Shown here: positions 32,206-42,296 of the stretch, one piece after another
Position numbering within the stretch: the stretch's first letter is position 1
Layout of the letters: every line of letters begins with the position of its first letter
Assembly (NCBI GenBank): GCA_007571305.1
Contig: RKRR01000133.1
Span: forward strand, 20,387 to 84,386
DNA from: Candidatus Poribacteria bacterium
Lineage (GTDB): Bacteria; Poribacteria; WGA-4E; WGA-3G
Direction of reading: 5' to 3'
DNA length: 64,000 nucleotides
Notes under the pieces: generated by a model
What the model was told of the DNA's origin: nothing
Databases searched by the model: none
What the model saw: only the letters and a program-made list of their open reading frames with translations
Made by a program: the position numbers and the translations under genes

Positions 32206-33294
32206 ATGAATAGACCGAAGATAGGACTCACCATGGGGGATGCAGCTGGCATCGGTCCCGAAATCGTTGTCAAGGCACTCACCCATAAAAGTGTATATTC
32301 GTTGTGCCAACCGATTGTTATCGGCAGTTCTGCTATCCTTCAGGACGCGTGCTTCCGCTTTACCACTTCTAATAGACCACCGCTAAATCTTAATATAATC
32401 AAAACACCGACGCAAGCGATTGCAAGACACGGGACGATCGATGTGCTTGATGTGTCTTCAATAGTCCCTCAGGATATTTCTGTCGGCACCATAGATGTAC
32501 GCGCGGGTGCTGCTGCTGTAAAAGCGATTGAAACAGGGACATCTCTTACGATGCATGGTGAACTGGATGCCATTACAACTGCCCCGATCTGCAAAGCCGC
32601 TATACACCGCGCAGGGATTTCCTATCCCGGACACACGGAAATGCTTGCCGACTTTACGAGCACACCCCATGTCGTCATGATGCTCTGTACACCTGAGGCA
32701 TTAAGTGCCCAACACGTTTTGAAAAGTCGCAAGTTTTCCTCTTCTTTAAACCGTCCACGAAATGCTAATGATGGTGTCGCTTTTGCAGTTTCTTTCGTGA
32801 CAAATCACATTGCATTAGCTGATGTACCGAAACACCTCTCCACCGAAAGAATTGTTGAGGTTATCCGCATCACTCGACAATCCCTGATCCGTTGTGGTAT
32901 CGCCGAACCGAGGCTCGTCGTTGCGGGGTTAAACCCTCACGCGGGTGAAGACGGAGTGTTCGGAAAAGAGGAAAAATGCCTTATTCGTCCAGCCATCGAT
33001 AAGGCACAAACACACTTTGGTCGAATTGAGGGGCCGCTTCCTGCTGACGCACTTTTTGTCAAGGCAAGTCAAGGTGAATGGGATGCGGTTATCGTTATGT
33101 ATCACGATCAGGGCAATATTCCGATAAAACTCCTTGGATTTGGTGAACTTGTGAATGTTACTTTAGGTTTACCGATAGTCCGGACTAGCGTGGACCACGG
33201 GACTGCGTTTGACATAGCTGGCAAAGGTATCGCGAACGAAATGAGTTTGGTGGGTGCACTCAGTTGTGCCGCGCGACTTACAAATACCATGTAA
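32206..33294 (+). CDS. pdxA: 4-hydroxythreonine-4-phosphate dehydrogenase
   Basis: GDAAGIGPEIVVKAL, GHTEMLADF, VAGLNPHAGEDGVFG, MYHDQGNIPIKLLGF, VDHGTAFDIAGKG. Confidence 0.92.
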   Translation: MNRPKIGLTMGDAAGIGPEIVVKALTHKSVYSLCQPIVIGSSAILQDACFRFTTSNRPPLNLNIIKTPTQAIARHGTIDVLDVSSIVPQDISVGTIDVRAGAAAVKAIETGTSLTMHGELDAITTAPICKAAIHRAGISYPGHTEMLADFTSTPHVVMMLCTPEALSAQHVLKSRKFSSSLNRPRNANDGVAFAVSFVTNHIALADVPKHLSTERIVEVIRITRQSLIRCGIAEPRLVVAGLNPHAGEDGVFGKEEKCLIRPAIDKAQTHFGRIEGPLPADALFVKASQGEWDAVIVMYHDQGNIPIKLLGFGELVNVTLGLPIVRTSVDHGTAFDIAGKGIANEMSLVGALSCAARLTNTM

Positions 33295-33430
33295 AAAAAA
33301 TAGAAGATTCTATAAAAATAAACAAACAAAATAATAAACCTAAAATGAAATAGCAATCAAGGCAGATTTTCTACGAAACCCCTTCAGTGTTCGAAAAGAA
33401 AATCCCTTGTTGACGACTTACAACTATTTT

Positions 33431-33591
33431 AATCTAAGTTGCCATCTTGTAGCATAACCTGTTAGGTTGTGCATCTTCAGGCGCAGGAGCCCAAAAGTTT
33501 CCTACGCCACGAACTGATGCGGATCCTGAGCGTTTTTCACTGAAACATAGCAGATGAACCTCTAAAATTGTGTCCGTAGCAACTTGGGTTA
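33431..33591 (+). mobile_element. Family-3 MITE-like element
   Basis: TCTAAGTTGCCATCTTGTAGCATAACCTGTTAGGTTGTGC...GTGTCCGTAGCAACTTGGGTTA. Confidence 0.75.
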
Positions 33592-33636
33592 TTTTAAACG
33601 TGCTCATGACACTTATCCGCAAGGTAAATCGAAAAG

Positions 33637-36600
33637 ATGGATAACATCAAAAACTTAGCCTGTAATGTAATGGAAGGGTTTTTGGTTGGGTGTTCCTTCA
33701 TATCTACATCAAAAATCGTCAAGACCCAACCCCACGACACTCATCCGCAAGGTAAATTAAAAATATTTTTCGCCATACTTTTTATATTTTACACTGGTCC
33801 AACACTGGTTTCCATAGCACAGACATCCTCAGCATTAGGGAAATCCCCAAGCACAAACCCTCTACAGATTCTTGCAACAACATCAGAGACACTCACAGCC
33901 CGCTTCACGTTACCCGAAATCCAAGTAAAGACACCTCCTTCTGGTATTGAGGGAGACATTGCAGACTTAGGAACCGAAATCTATTTCGCGGGTGCAGATT
34001 GGACGCTTGATGTGGGCAGACCTCGGCTCCCTATCTATATACAACGCATTGGTATTCCTACCATAGGAACGCCGATTGTCACCGTCATTCAAGCACGCCC
34101 AGAGATAAGAATCATTGAAAATATTCGTATTACGCCAGACGATCCGATTTTCCCTTCTCTAACTGCGAACACTTCACTGGCTCAGAACTTTTATCCGACC
34201 CAACTTGTAGAGGCTATCCCAGTAGGTTTCGTTCGTGATCAGCGCATCGCGAGTCTACAGATCAACCCGATACAATACAATCCCGTGACAAAGCAGTTGA
34301 AAATTTTTAAATCTGTGACGTTCCGTATCGATTTTCCTCCTGTTCCAGTAACGCGTGGGAACCCGGGTATGGGAATGTCTGTTGGCAAAACTGTTTCTGC
34401 TGCGCCCTCTGCTTTTTCAAGGAACTCTTCGGCTTTTGAGAGTCTATTCCAAGGAACATTGCGAAATTATGAGCAAGCAAAACCGTGGCGCAGTCAGCGA
34501 CAGAGACTTTACGGAGGGCACGCTCCTGGAGCACCCACCCTAACTGCATCCAGCACGCACCGATTTAAAATCCGCGTCACCAAAACCGACCTCTATCGCA
34601 TTACCTATAACAACATTAAAGTCGCGGCTGGGATTGATCCGGAGGATATTGACCTTGAGACCCTTCGGCTGGAAAGTAGTGGGAAAAAACAGGGTATCTA
34701 TGTTTTTGATGAAAATGGGAACGACACACTTGACCCAGGTGAACAACTTGTTTTTTATGGGCGCGCCTTGGCTGACAACAAATTTACCGACGAAAACATC
34801 TACTGGCTTCGTTTTGCTTTACAAGGAGAGCCAAATACTGGCATTGAAGGTTCTCGTGTTGAGGAACGAGACGCATCGCCGCGGACTCCAAACCTGAAAG
34901 CACCAACCGCTTTTTTAGCACGTGCTCGATTTGAAGAGAATGTGCATCATGATGTTTTGGATGGTACCGATATTAAGTCTGAACTTGCCGATCACTATTT
35001 TTGGGTTGCGTTCCGCGGTGGAAACATTGACACAAGTCGAAAGGATTTTCCAATAGAGGTTCCTTTGGCGGTTCCGCGGCTTGCGATTGAACGGTTGGCA
35101 ACCTTGCGTCTTAAATTCCAAGGGGCTTCCCGCAGAGGGAACGCACTTCACCGAGCACGCATCTCTTTCAACGGACTTCCGATCGGTAGAATTGTGGAGT
35201 GGAAACGCCAAGTTTCCCAGATCGCTGTCCGTAGTATCCCACATGCTCGCGTACATAACAATCAAGTGAATTTTATGCGCATTGAGGCATTGGATACCAA
35301 CAAAACGCCTGCTGGCTCCTACGACTTCTATCTCGATTGGTATGAATTTGATTACTGGCGAAGTTTTCAGGCAGAGGCGAACCGTCTTGAGTTCAACACG
35401 GATACTGAACCTCGTAACCGTGGCAAAGTCCAATACAACGTCCGAAACATCTTTAATGATACAATTGATGTATATCAAATCGATGAGAATGGCATTACCA
35501 GCAGGCTCACTGGTGGTGAAGTCACCCGCGTTGGATCCAACCATCAAATCCTTTTTGAGGATACTGTCAACCAATACACACGTTATTTCGTCATTAGCCG
35601 TACTGGCTATCGAAGCATCAACGCTCTTGTTCCGACACCACCGACACCGTTGCGCAATCCTTCCAACCAAGCAGACTATGTCGTCATTACACATCCGAAC
35701 TTCGCCGAAAGTATTCAACCACTTATCGAATTTCGGCGTTCACAGGGTTTGACAACCATGGTCGTCGATATTGGCGACATCTACAATGAATTCAGTGATG
35801 GTCTTTTCAATCCTTTTGCAATTCGGCGGTTCCTCCGATATGCCTATAACAGTTGGCAACAGCCTGCTCCGACTTACGTAGTCCTCGTTGGAGATGCCCA
35901 CTATGATTACAAAAATACTACCGTTGAACTTTATCGCCGCGATCCCAATTTCCGGGGCACCTATAACCTCTATCCGATCTTCGTGCCTACGTACCATGGA
36001 TGGGCACCCGCAAGCGGGGAGACAGCGATGGACCAGCGATTCGTTAACATCAGCGGTGAGGATGCACTTCCGGACATGTTGATCGGAAGGCTCTCTGTTC
36101 AGACTCCTGAGGAACTCGTGACCATGGTTGAAAAGATCATCAACTATGAGAAGAATCTTCAAACGGGACTGTGGCAAGGGACATTGATTCAGGTGGCAGA
36201 TGACCATACGGACAACCCGTCCGATGGTGTCTTCGAGATATCGCGTGACGAATTGATACAGGAAGTTATACCGGTTGGGTATGACACTCGCCAGATCTAC
36301 CTTCGGAAAATTAGAAGTCCCGAACGCACACGTTCTCAAATTCGCGCTGCTATCAATAGAGGCGCACTTGCCATAGAATATACCGGACATGGTGGGATAC
36401 AGACGTGGGCAGATGAGGCTATTTTTCATAGTGAGGATGTTGTCAGTCTACGGAACCGACATCTTCCGTTTGTTATTACGACAACCTGTCTTAACGGACA
36501 GTTCGACAAACCACAACAAGTTGGGAACTTCTGCCTTAGCGAACAATTTCTGTTAGGGAAATATGGTGCGATTGCGGCACTCTCAGCGACACGGTTAACT

Positions 36601-39600
36601 TACGGCACAGCAAATGCCGAATTCGACAAAGACCTCTTTGAATCTCTTTTCGGAGTCGGTCGCGAACCTAAACTCGTTGTTAACAGTGAGGGTGGACTCC
36701 CGTCAACCGTGGGACATATTGTTGCCGAAGCTAAAATTAGTTTTATTAGCCGCATTCGGAACACGGGATGGATCCCCGGCACGGAGCAATATACACTTTT
36801 CGGTGACCCTGCATCTCATCTTGCTCGTCCCGAACTTGACATAAAAGTCGAGTTAGAACGCATTGCACTCAATAAAACACACGAGATTGTCATCAAGACA
36901 AACGAGGTAGGAACAATTGAAGGTCCGAAGATTGGGGTCTCAGGAGATGAGCGTTTCACGATAGCATCCGATTTTAGTACGGAGTCATTCTCCGCTTTTG
37001 CAACCTTCGCAAATCATTTTGACGATAATATTAGTAATGACATCGTACAGCGTACAGGTGGCAGAGTCTGGAAGGGGGAATATGGTACGATTCGTCTTGA
37101 TGTGCCAAATAGTGCACTACCGGGTGGCGGTGTTGCACGGGTCTTTGCTTACGATGAGACCCGAGCTGCTATCGGTGGCACTCGGTTCTGGGTTGACACA
37201 CCCGTCGTACACGACATCCGAGAAACCCTTGATATTAAAGTCACAGATACACTCAATATCAGTGTGCTTGTTGTTGATGATAAGGGACCCGGCGGTATAC
37301 GCAGTATAAAGGTACTATGGGATGATACCGCTACCTTTGAAGACGAAACAATATCTATGATCCCTGCACGAGCTCCTCTCGGTGATGTCCCTCTGGGTGG
37401 ACAATGGTATGAACTTGAAAAAGCGATTCCATTACCACGGGGCGGACGACAGGTACGCTATCGACTTCTCATTACTGATAGCACCGGATACGAGCTCGCT
37501 ATTCCATCAAGAACAGATCGCAACATTGTTAAAGTGCCTGAGGGTCCCAATATTGCAATCGGCACAGACGAAGCCGATAGGGCACCTATCCGATATACGT
37601 TTGATGAGGAAAAAAACGGCTATCAACTCATCGGAGAAATCGTGAACATCGGTGGACGTCCCGTCCGATTCGATATTGAGGTGGTGTTTGCCGAAGGGAA
37701 CCCGGATAAGGAGGGGGATAGCATAATTGACGAAGATGCCGACATCATAGGACGCGTGATTGTCAAACCCACTGATTGGACAGAGGGTGTACACACGTTG
37801 CAACGCGTGACTGCCACGTTAGATCTTGACAAACCTCTTGCAACAGGCGTGCATAAGATTTATGTACTCGCGGATCCGGAGGATCCGGCAATTGAGGACA
37901 ACATTATCGGAAAGATCCAAGAAGCTCGTCAGTTTGATAACAAACAACACATCTCGTTTATCGTCAATGAGTTTAACTATAAACCGCAAGAGGAACTGAC
38001 AGCGTTTAGTTTGGATAGAGTGTTTGACATCCACTTTCCTGCGAACGCACTCGAGGCTGAACCACAGAATAGGGCAGGTATACCGCTATCTGTTTCCTCA
38101 CAGTTGCCTACTGATCCATCCCAGCCGGATCTCCAGTTTGCCCCGATTCCGCGCGTCGCGGCACTTCGACGCGGCCTCATTCGGCAGGGTACAGAGGTTG
38201 CGCAATATTATGAACCTGCTTTTCGCACAGGTGTAACGGCACTTAAAAAGCCTGTCGAGCTCAAACTCCGCTTTGATGTGAGTGCCTTGGAAGACACCGT
38301 GCGCGAGGAGACATTACTTCAACCAGACAATCCAGCGTTTAAAACAGCATTAGCGGAACTCGCTGACCAGTTGGCGATCTATGCATGGCAAGCAGATTTT
38401 TCGGCGTGGCGCCGCCTGTCATCGCGGATTAACTACACCCCCGAAAGCGAATTTCTGCTTGAAAACTATGTCACTCCAACGCAGATGGAGAATGCAAGCG
38501 AACTGGAATTGGAAGCTTCTGTTATCAACATCAACCCAAATCTCACCCCTGCTGGAACTTGGATACTAATGTTTTTAGACTCGGATGAATACGAAGTGTT
38601 CCTCAAACGTAAAGGGGAAGCACTTATACAGAAACTCGATAAATCAGGGCAATTGGACAATCCGTTCAGAGAGGATGCTTTTGGCTTGGAGTTGCGTATT
38701 CCCAGGAAAGAAAGTACTCCGCTTGGGGTCAACTATACCTTTGAATTTGCCGATATTCTTGCTTTTGAAACCGACTATGATCCGGGTGGCGATGTCGTTC
38801 TCACTCGCACATGGAATGCCAATCTCGGCAATGGTAACGCAACAGTAAGCAGCCGACCTGGACCCAAAGGAGAGTTTGAGATCGGCGACTGGTTTATCTT
38901 TTTTACCGATCCTGTCCGCTACGAACTCCGCGATGCCTCTGCAGAACCTGTCCATTATCCAAACGGAGTCAAAGTTCGAGGCAAGGTGAATGAACCGCTT
39001 TACCTCAGCCACCTTGGGTTGGATATTATCGTCACCGCAAGCTCTGATAACTTTAATTTCGGTGATAAAGTGAAATTTAGCACTGCACGGGTTGGGGCTA
39101 TAACGTCAGAGGTCAGCGAACTCACACAGTTTGCACTGATGCGGAGTACCGACAAGGAGTCTCCTACCTTCAGCATCTGGGTGGATGGTATCCAACCACA
39201 GACTGGTAGTGTGATTCCTCCACGCCCGAATATCTCCATTGTGTTACAGGATACAAACGGTATTGACACAGAATTTCTGACAGTTGCCAGACAAAAGGAC
39301 AGCGGTCCTCTTGAACTCATTACGGACTATGAACTCCGGACGCAGGGCGGTATTCAAACGGTGCCGATTGATTACCAACCGATCCTTTTTCCCGGTGAAT
39401 ACGCTTTCAATATCACGGCACAAGATTTTAACGGAAATACCATCGGAGGCGACGAAGGGGTTGTCATCTACAGGTTCTTTGTCACTGAAGCACCAGATCT
39501 CACACCCCCTACTATTGACATTCGGGTTACTGGACTCGGTACAGGTTCGACGCGCGAACCGCTTGACGAACCTTTGGTAGACGGGACGGTGCTTACAGAA

Positions 39601-40164
39601 CAATCTCGCTTCAAGATTACCCTTACTGATGATAGTGCGCTTGATGAAACGGCTTTTCATCTCAACTTCGGAAATGTGTATGAGACGCTTGAACCATTGG
39701 ACGCGAGTAATTACGCGGAAACTTTTGATCCTGCTGTTCCCACAAATGCCGATATTACTTATGCCCCAGATCTTGCGAATGGCGAATATCAACTTCATAT
39801 CACCGCGGCAGATACCAGCGAAAATATGGCAGAACTCGTTACCACTTTCACTTTAAATGAGGAAGTTACACTCAGCGAGGTCTTCAATGTCCCAAATCCC
39901 ACGGTTGATGGAAAGACCTTTTTCACTTATCACCTTGCACAGGCACCGGACACGGTCACAATCAAAATTTACAGCGTCAACGGTAGACTTCTCCGTACGC
40001 TTGTCGATGCCAGCGCAAACCGGGGTACCAATGAGACCCGTTGGGATGGGAGAGATGAGATAGGAATACGATGTGCCAATGGTGTGTATCTGTATCGCGT
40101 TATCGCCTATATAGAAGATGGAAGCCGAATTGAACAGGTAGGAAAACTAGCTATTTTACGCTGA
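33637..40164 (+). CDS. Gingipain-like C25 family peptidase with C-terminal FlgD-like/T9SS-type domain
   Basis: GALAIEYTGHGGIQTW...LPFVITTTCLNGQFDKPQQVGNFCLSEQFLL...GAIAALSATRLTYG; C-term TVTIKIYSVNGRLLRTLVDASANRGTNETRWDGRDEIGIRCANGVYLYRV. The actual start may lie downstream of 33637. Confidence 0.85.
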   Translation: MDNIKNLACNVMEGFLVGCSFISTSKIVKTQPHDTHPQGKLKIFFAILFIFYTGPTLVSIAQTSSALGKSPSTNPLQILATTSETLTARFTLPEIQVKTPPSGIEGDIADLGTEIYFAGADWTLDVGRPRLPIYIQRIGIPTIGTPIVTVIQARPEIRIIENIRITPDDPIFPSLTANTSLAQNFYPTQLVEAIPVGFVRDQRIASLQINPIQYNPVTKQLKIFKSVTFRIDFPPVPVTRGNPGMGMSVGKTVSAAPSAFSRNSSAFESLFQGTLRNYEQAKPWRSQRQRLYGGHAPGAPTLTASSTHRFKIRVTKTDLYRITYNNIKVAAGIDPEDIDLETLRLESSGKKQGIYVFDENGNDTLDPGEQLVFYGRALADNKFTDENIYWLRFALQGEPNTGIEGSRVEERDASPRTPNLKAPTAFLARARFEENVHHDVLDGTDIKSELADHYFWVAFRGGNIDTSRKDFPIEVPLAVPRLAIERLATLRLKFQGASRRGNALHRARISFNGLPIGRIVEWKRQVSQIAVRSIPHARVHNNQVNFMRIEALDTNKTPAGSYDFYLDWYEFDYWRSFQAEANRLEFNTDTEPRNRGKVQYNVRNIFNDTIDVYQIDENGITSRLTGGEVTRVGSNHQILFEDTVNQYTRYFVISRTGYRSINALVPTPPTPLRNPSNQADYVVITHPNFAESIQPLIEFRRSQGLTTMVVDIGDIYNEFSDGLFNPFAIRRFLRYAYNSWQQPAPTYVVLVGDAHYDYKNTTVELYRRDPNFRGTYNLYPIFVPTYHGWAPASGETAMDQRFVNISGEDALPDMLIGRLSVQTPEELVTMVEKIINYEKNLQTGLWQGTLIQVADDHTDNPSDGVFEISRDELIQEVIPVGYDTRQIYLRKIRSPERTRSQIRAAINRGALAIEYTGHGGIQTWADEAIFHSEDVVSLRNRHLPFVITTTCLNGQFDKPQQVGNFCLSEQFLLGKYGAIAALSATRLTYGTANAEFDKDLFESLFGVGREPKLVVNSEGGLPSTVGHIVAEAKISFISRIRNTGWIPGTEQYTLFGDPASHLARPELDIKVELERIALNKTHEIVIKTNEVGTIEGPKIGVSGDERFTIASDFSTESFSAFATFANHFDDNISNDIVQRTGGRVWKGEYGTIRLDVPNSALPGGGVARVFAYDETRAAIGGTRFWVDTPVVHDIRETLDIKVTDTLNISVLVVDDKGPGGIRSIKVLWDDTATFEDETISMIPARAPLGDVPLGGQWYELEKAIPLPRGGRQVRYRLLITDSTGYELAIPSRTDRNIVKVPEGPNIAIGTDEADRAPIRYTFDEEKNGYQLIGEIVNIGGRPVRFDIEVVFAEGNPDKEGDSIIDEDADIIGRVIVKPTDWTEGVHTLQRVTATLDLDKPLATGVHKIYVLADPEDPAIEDNIIGKIQEARQFDNKQHISFIVNEFNYKPQEELTAFSLDRVFDIHFPANALEAEPQNRAGIPLSVSSQLPTDPSQPDLQFAPIPRVAALRRGLIRQGTEVAQYYEPAFRTGVTALKKPVELKLRFDVSALEDTVREETLLQPDNPAFKTALAELADQLAIYAWQADFSAWRRLSSRINYTPESEFLLENYVTPTQMENASELELEASVININPNLTPAGTWILMFLDSDEYEVFLKRKGEALIQKLDKSGQLDNPFREDAFGLELRIPRKESTPLGVNYTFEFADILAFETDYDPGGDVVLTRTWNANLGNGNATVSSRPGPKGEFEIGDWFIFFTDPVRYELRDASAEPVHYPNGVKVRGKVNEPLYLSHLGLDIIVTASSDNFNFGDKVKFSTARVGAITSEVSELTQFALMRSTDKESPTFSIWVDGIQPQTGSVIPPRPNISIVLQDTNGIDTEFLTVARQKDSGPLELITDYELRTQGGIQTVPIDYQPILFPGEYAFNITAQDFNGNTIGGDEGVVIYRFFVTEAPDLTPPTIDIRVTGLGTGSTREPLDEPLVDGTVLTEQSRFKITLTDDSALDETAFHLNFGNVYETLEPLDASNYAETFDPAVPTNADITYAPDLANGEYQLHITAADTSENMAELVTTFTLNEEVTLSEVFNVPNPTVDGKTFFTYHLAQAPDTVTIKIYSVNGRLLRTLVDASANRGTNETRWDGRDEIGIRCANGVYLYRVIAYIEDGSRIEQVGKLAILR

Positions 40165-40191
40165 GTATGACATACAAGGTTACAACCCCTC

Positions 40192-40521
40192 CTACTGCAG
40201 TGGCGAATAATCTGTTGACTCAAGAATCTTGGAACTTGCAACGTTTACCAACGGACCCCCTACCTCTGTCAGGCGTTTCGCCTCCTGCCATGCAGGATCG
40301 GCGATGAATGCATCCCATGCACGCTGATAGTGTCCCATATCTTCAAAAGCCAGCATATAGATAAGTTCCGTCGTCGTTGCCTCTCCAATAGCCGTTTCCC
40401 AAAATCCGATAACCTTCATTCCGTGCTTCTCGAACAGTGGAACGGTGATGTTTGCAAACCGGTCGTTCAGGTTTTTCATCTTTCCCGGCACAACCTGATA
40501 TGTACGCAATTCATAAATCAT
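40192..40521 (-). CDS. NIPSNAP family protein
   Basis: MIYELRTYQVVPGKMKNLNDRFANITVPLFEKHGMKVIGFWET. Confidence 0.85.
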   Translation of the reverse strand: MIYELRTYQVVPGKMKNLNDRFANITVPLFEKHGMKVIGFWETAIGEATTTELIYMLAFEDMGHYQRAWDAFIADPAWQEAKRLTEVGGPLVNVASSKILESTDYSPLQ

Positions 40522-40635
40522 TTTTTCATTCTCCTTGCGGTTCAGTAACGTAAGTTGAGCACTCACGCGCTTTTGTGTAAATTCGTCTTCCATTTCGTTT
40601 CAGACTTTGCATGTTGAAACAGGCGACATCGATCA

Positions 40636-41316
40636 TTACAGTATCCCATATTTGTCATAGACTTCGCGTAGCGTCGCGCCGGCCCGGAGTTCATCACGAG
40701 TCAGGTTTTCACCTACTACCTTTGCAAACGCAGCTTCAAGCACGTCCATTTCCACCGTTTGCGGGATAACAACAACCCCATCGGCATCACCGAAGACGAT
40801 ATCCCCTGGATTAACGGGGACACCACCGCATTCAATCGGAACGTTATACGCGATTACATCGCCGCGTCCGCTGGAGTCAACAGGCGACAATCCCGTCGTG
40901 AACACGGGGAACTCCATTGCTAAAATCTGGCGAGCATCTCGGACAAACCCATCAATGATAGCACCCCGCGCCCCGCGCGCCCGCGCTGCTGTTGAGAGGA
41001 GTTCTCCCCAGATGCAGTTACGAGTACTCTGGTTCGTAGAGCAGACGAACACATCATTCTGTTTGAGACTGTCCACGGCTGCGATCTCCTGTTGATAAGG
41101 TTCATCTGGAATCTCGTAGACATCCACACACAGTACAGGCATCGCGCGCCCTACTACAACTGTTTCGGGGTGAAGAGGACGGATGGTATGTCGCAGTGTC
41201 TGTTCGCGGTAACCGACTGCATCAAGGGCATCCGAAATCACAGCGGCGTATAACTGCTTTTCCATTGTATCAAACAACTCTGTGTCGTCGTGCCAATGTT
41301 TTCGTCTGTTGGACAT
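40636..41316 (-). CDS. RraA family protein (aldolase-like)
   Basis: AVISDALDAVGY, GAIIDGFVRDARQI, NPGDIVFGDADGVVVIP. Confidence 0.88.
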   Translation of the reverse strand: MSNRRKHWHDDTELFDTMEKQLYAAVISDALDAVGYREQTLRHTIRPLHPETVVVGRAMPVLCVDVYEIPDEPYQQEIAAVDSLKQNDVFVCSTNQSTRNCIWGELLSTAARARGARGAIIDGFVRDARQILAMEFPVFTTGLSPVDSSGRGDVIAYNVPIECGGVPVNPGDIVFGDADGVVVIPQTVEMDVLEAAFAKVVGENLTRDELRAGATLREVYDKYGIL

Positions 41317-41433
41317 TGTGCAATCCCTCCTCTACAAATGGAAGGTTAGACAGTTAGCAAATTGATAGTCAGCTCGCTTTCAACTATCAGCAAAGAAGAT
41401 GGTTGGTAGATCGGACGACCTCACATGCTCTGC

Positions 41434-41538
41434 TAACCTAAGTTGTCAGTAGCATAACCTGTTAGACGGATCCTAAGCGTTTTTCACTGAAAAATAGCAG
41501 ATGAACCTCTAAAATTGTGTCCGTAGCAACTTGGGTTA
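41434..41538 (+). mobile_element. Family-3 MITE-like element, internally deleted
   Basis: TAACCTAAGTTGTCAGTAGCATAACCTGTTAG joined to ACGGATCCTAAGCG...GTAGCAACTTGGGTTA. Confidence 0.7.
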
Positions 41539-41541
41539 ATT

Positions 41542-42069
41542 CTAATAATTCTGGTAGCCTACCTCTTGAAGACGTGCAGCTTTCTCCGCAACACCTTCAC
41601 TTAATTTTTCTTTGTAGGCTAACAACTTTTCTTCCAGTTCAGGGGAGTGGGTCGCCAAAATTTGGACAGCAAAGAGCCCTGCATTCCGAGCACCGCCAGA
41701 TCCGATTGCCATCGTTCCCACGGGAATACCAGGAGGCATTTGGACTGTTGCGTACAGTGCGTCAACGCCATTGAGCGGTCCGCCGTCGACCGGGACACCG
41801 ATGACTGGTAATGTCGTATGTGCCGCGATAACCCCAGCGAGATGTGCTGCACGTCCAGCACCGGCAATGATTACCTTTCCACCTTCCTCTTTGATCTTTT
41901 CTGTCCACGCGATCGTCCGCTCTGGGGAACGGTGCGCGGAGGATATGGTTATCTCAAATGGAACTTCAAATTCCTCTAAAACTTTAGCGGCTTCTGCCAT
42001 TTTTTCTAAGTCGGAGTCACTTCCCATGACGATACCGACAAGCGGAGTTTTCTGATCTTGAAGAGACAT
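41542..42069 (-). CDS. purE: 5-(carboxyamino)imidazole ribonucleotide mutase
   Basis: VGIVMGSDSDLEKMAEAAKVLEEFEVPFEITISSAHRSPERT; AGRAAHLAGVIAAHTTLPVIGVPV. Confidence 0.95.
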   Translation of the reverse strand: MSLQDQKTPLVGIVMGSDSDLEKMAEAAKVLEEFEVPFEITISSAHRSPERTIAWTEKIKEEGGKVIIAGAGRAAHLAGVIAAHTTLPVIGVPVDGGPLNGVDALYATVQMPPGIPVGTMAIGSGGARNAGLFAVQILATHSPELEEKLLAYKEKLSEGVAEKAARLQEVGYQNY

Positions 42070-42116
42070 ATATGTATCTGGACCTCTTAGTGCGGTTATC
42101 AGCAATCAGTTACCGG

Positions 42117-42242
42117 TTATAGTAGAATTCGACAATAAATTTACACTTGTAGCATAGCCTGTTAGGCTGTGCTATCAGAACATATAACTTCAGAGCCCAC
42201 ACGCCGCTACAAGTGTATCAGTAATTACGGAATCTACTATAA
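42117..42242 (+). mobile_element. Family-1 MITE-like element inside a family-6 repeat
   Basis: TTATAGTAGAATTCG...ACGGAATCTACTATAA; flanks GCAATCAGTTACCGG and AGGAGGCATTGAT...GGAACTGATGCCTGAC resemble a split family-6 repeat. Confidence 0.8.
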
Positions 42243-42296
42243 AGGAGGCATTGATAATTTTAACGTTTCTTGGAACTGATGCCTGACAGCTAATAA

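Noticed and set aside
32690-32800. Apparent insert in PdxA (SAQHVLKSRKFSSSLNRPRNANDGVAF).
   Set aside because: Short, in frame and of uncertain alignment; insufficient to call unusual without comparing orthologs.
34915-39798. Antisense ORFs of 100-267 aa within the giant C25 gene.
   Set aside because: No recognisable domains; expected shadow ORFs of a long coding region.
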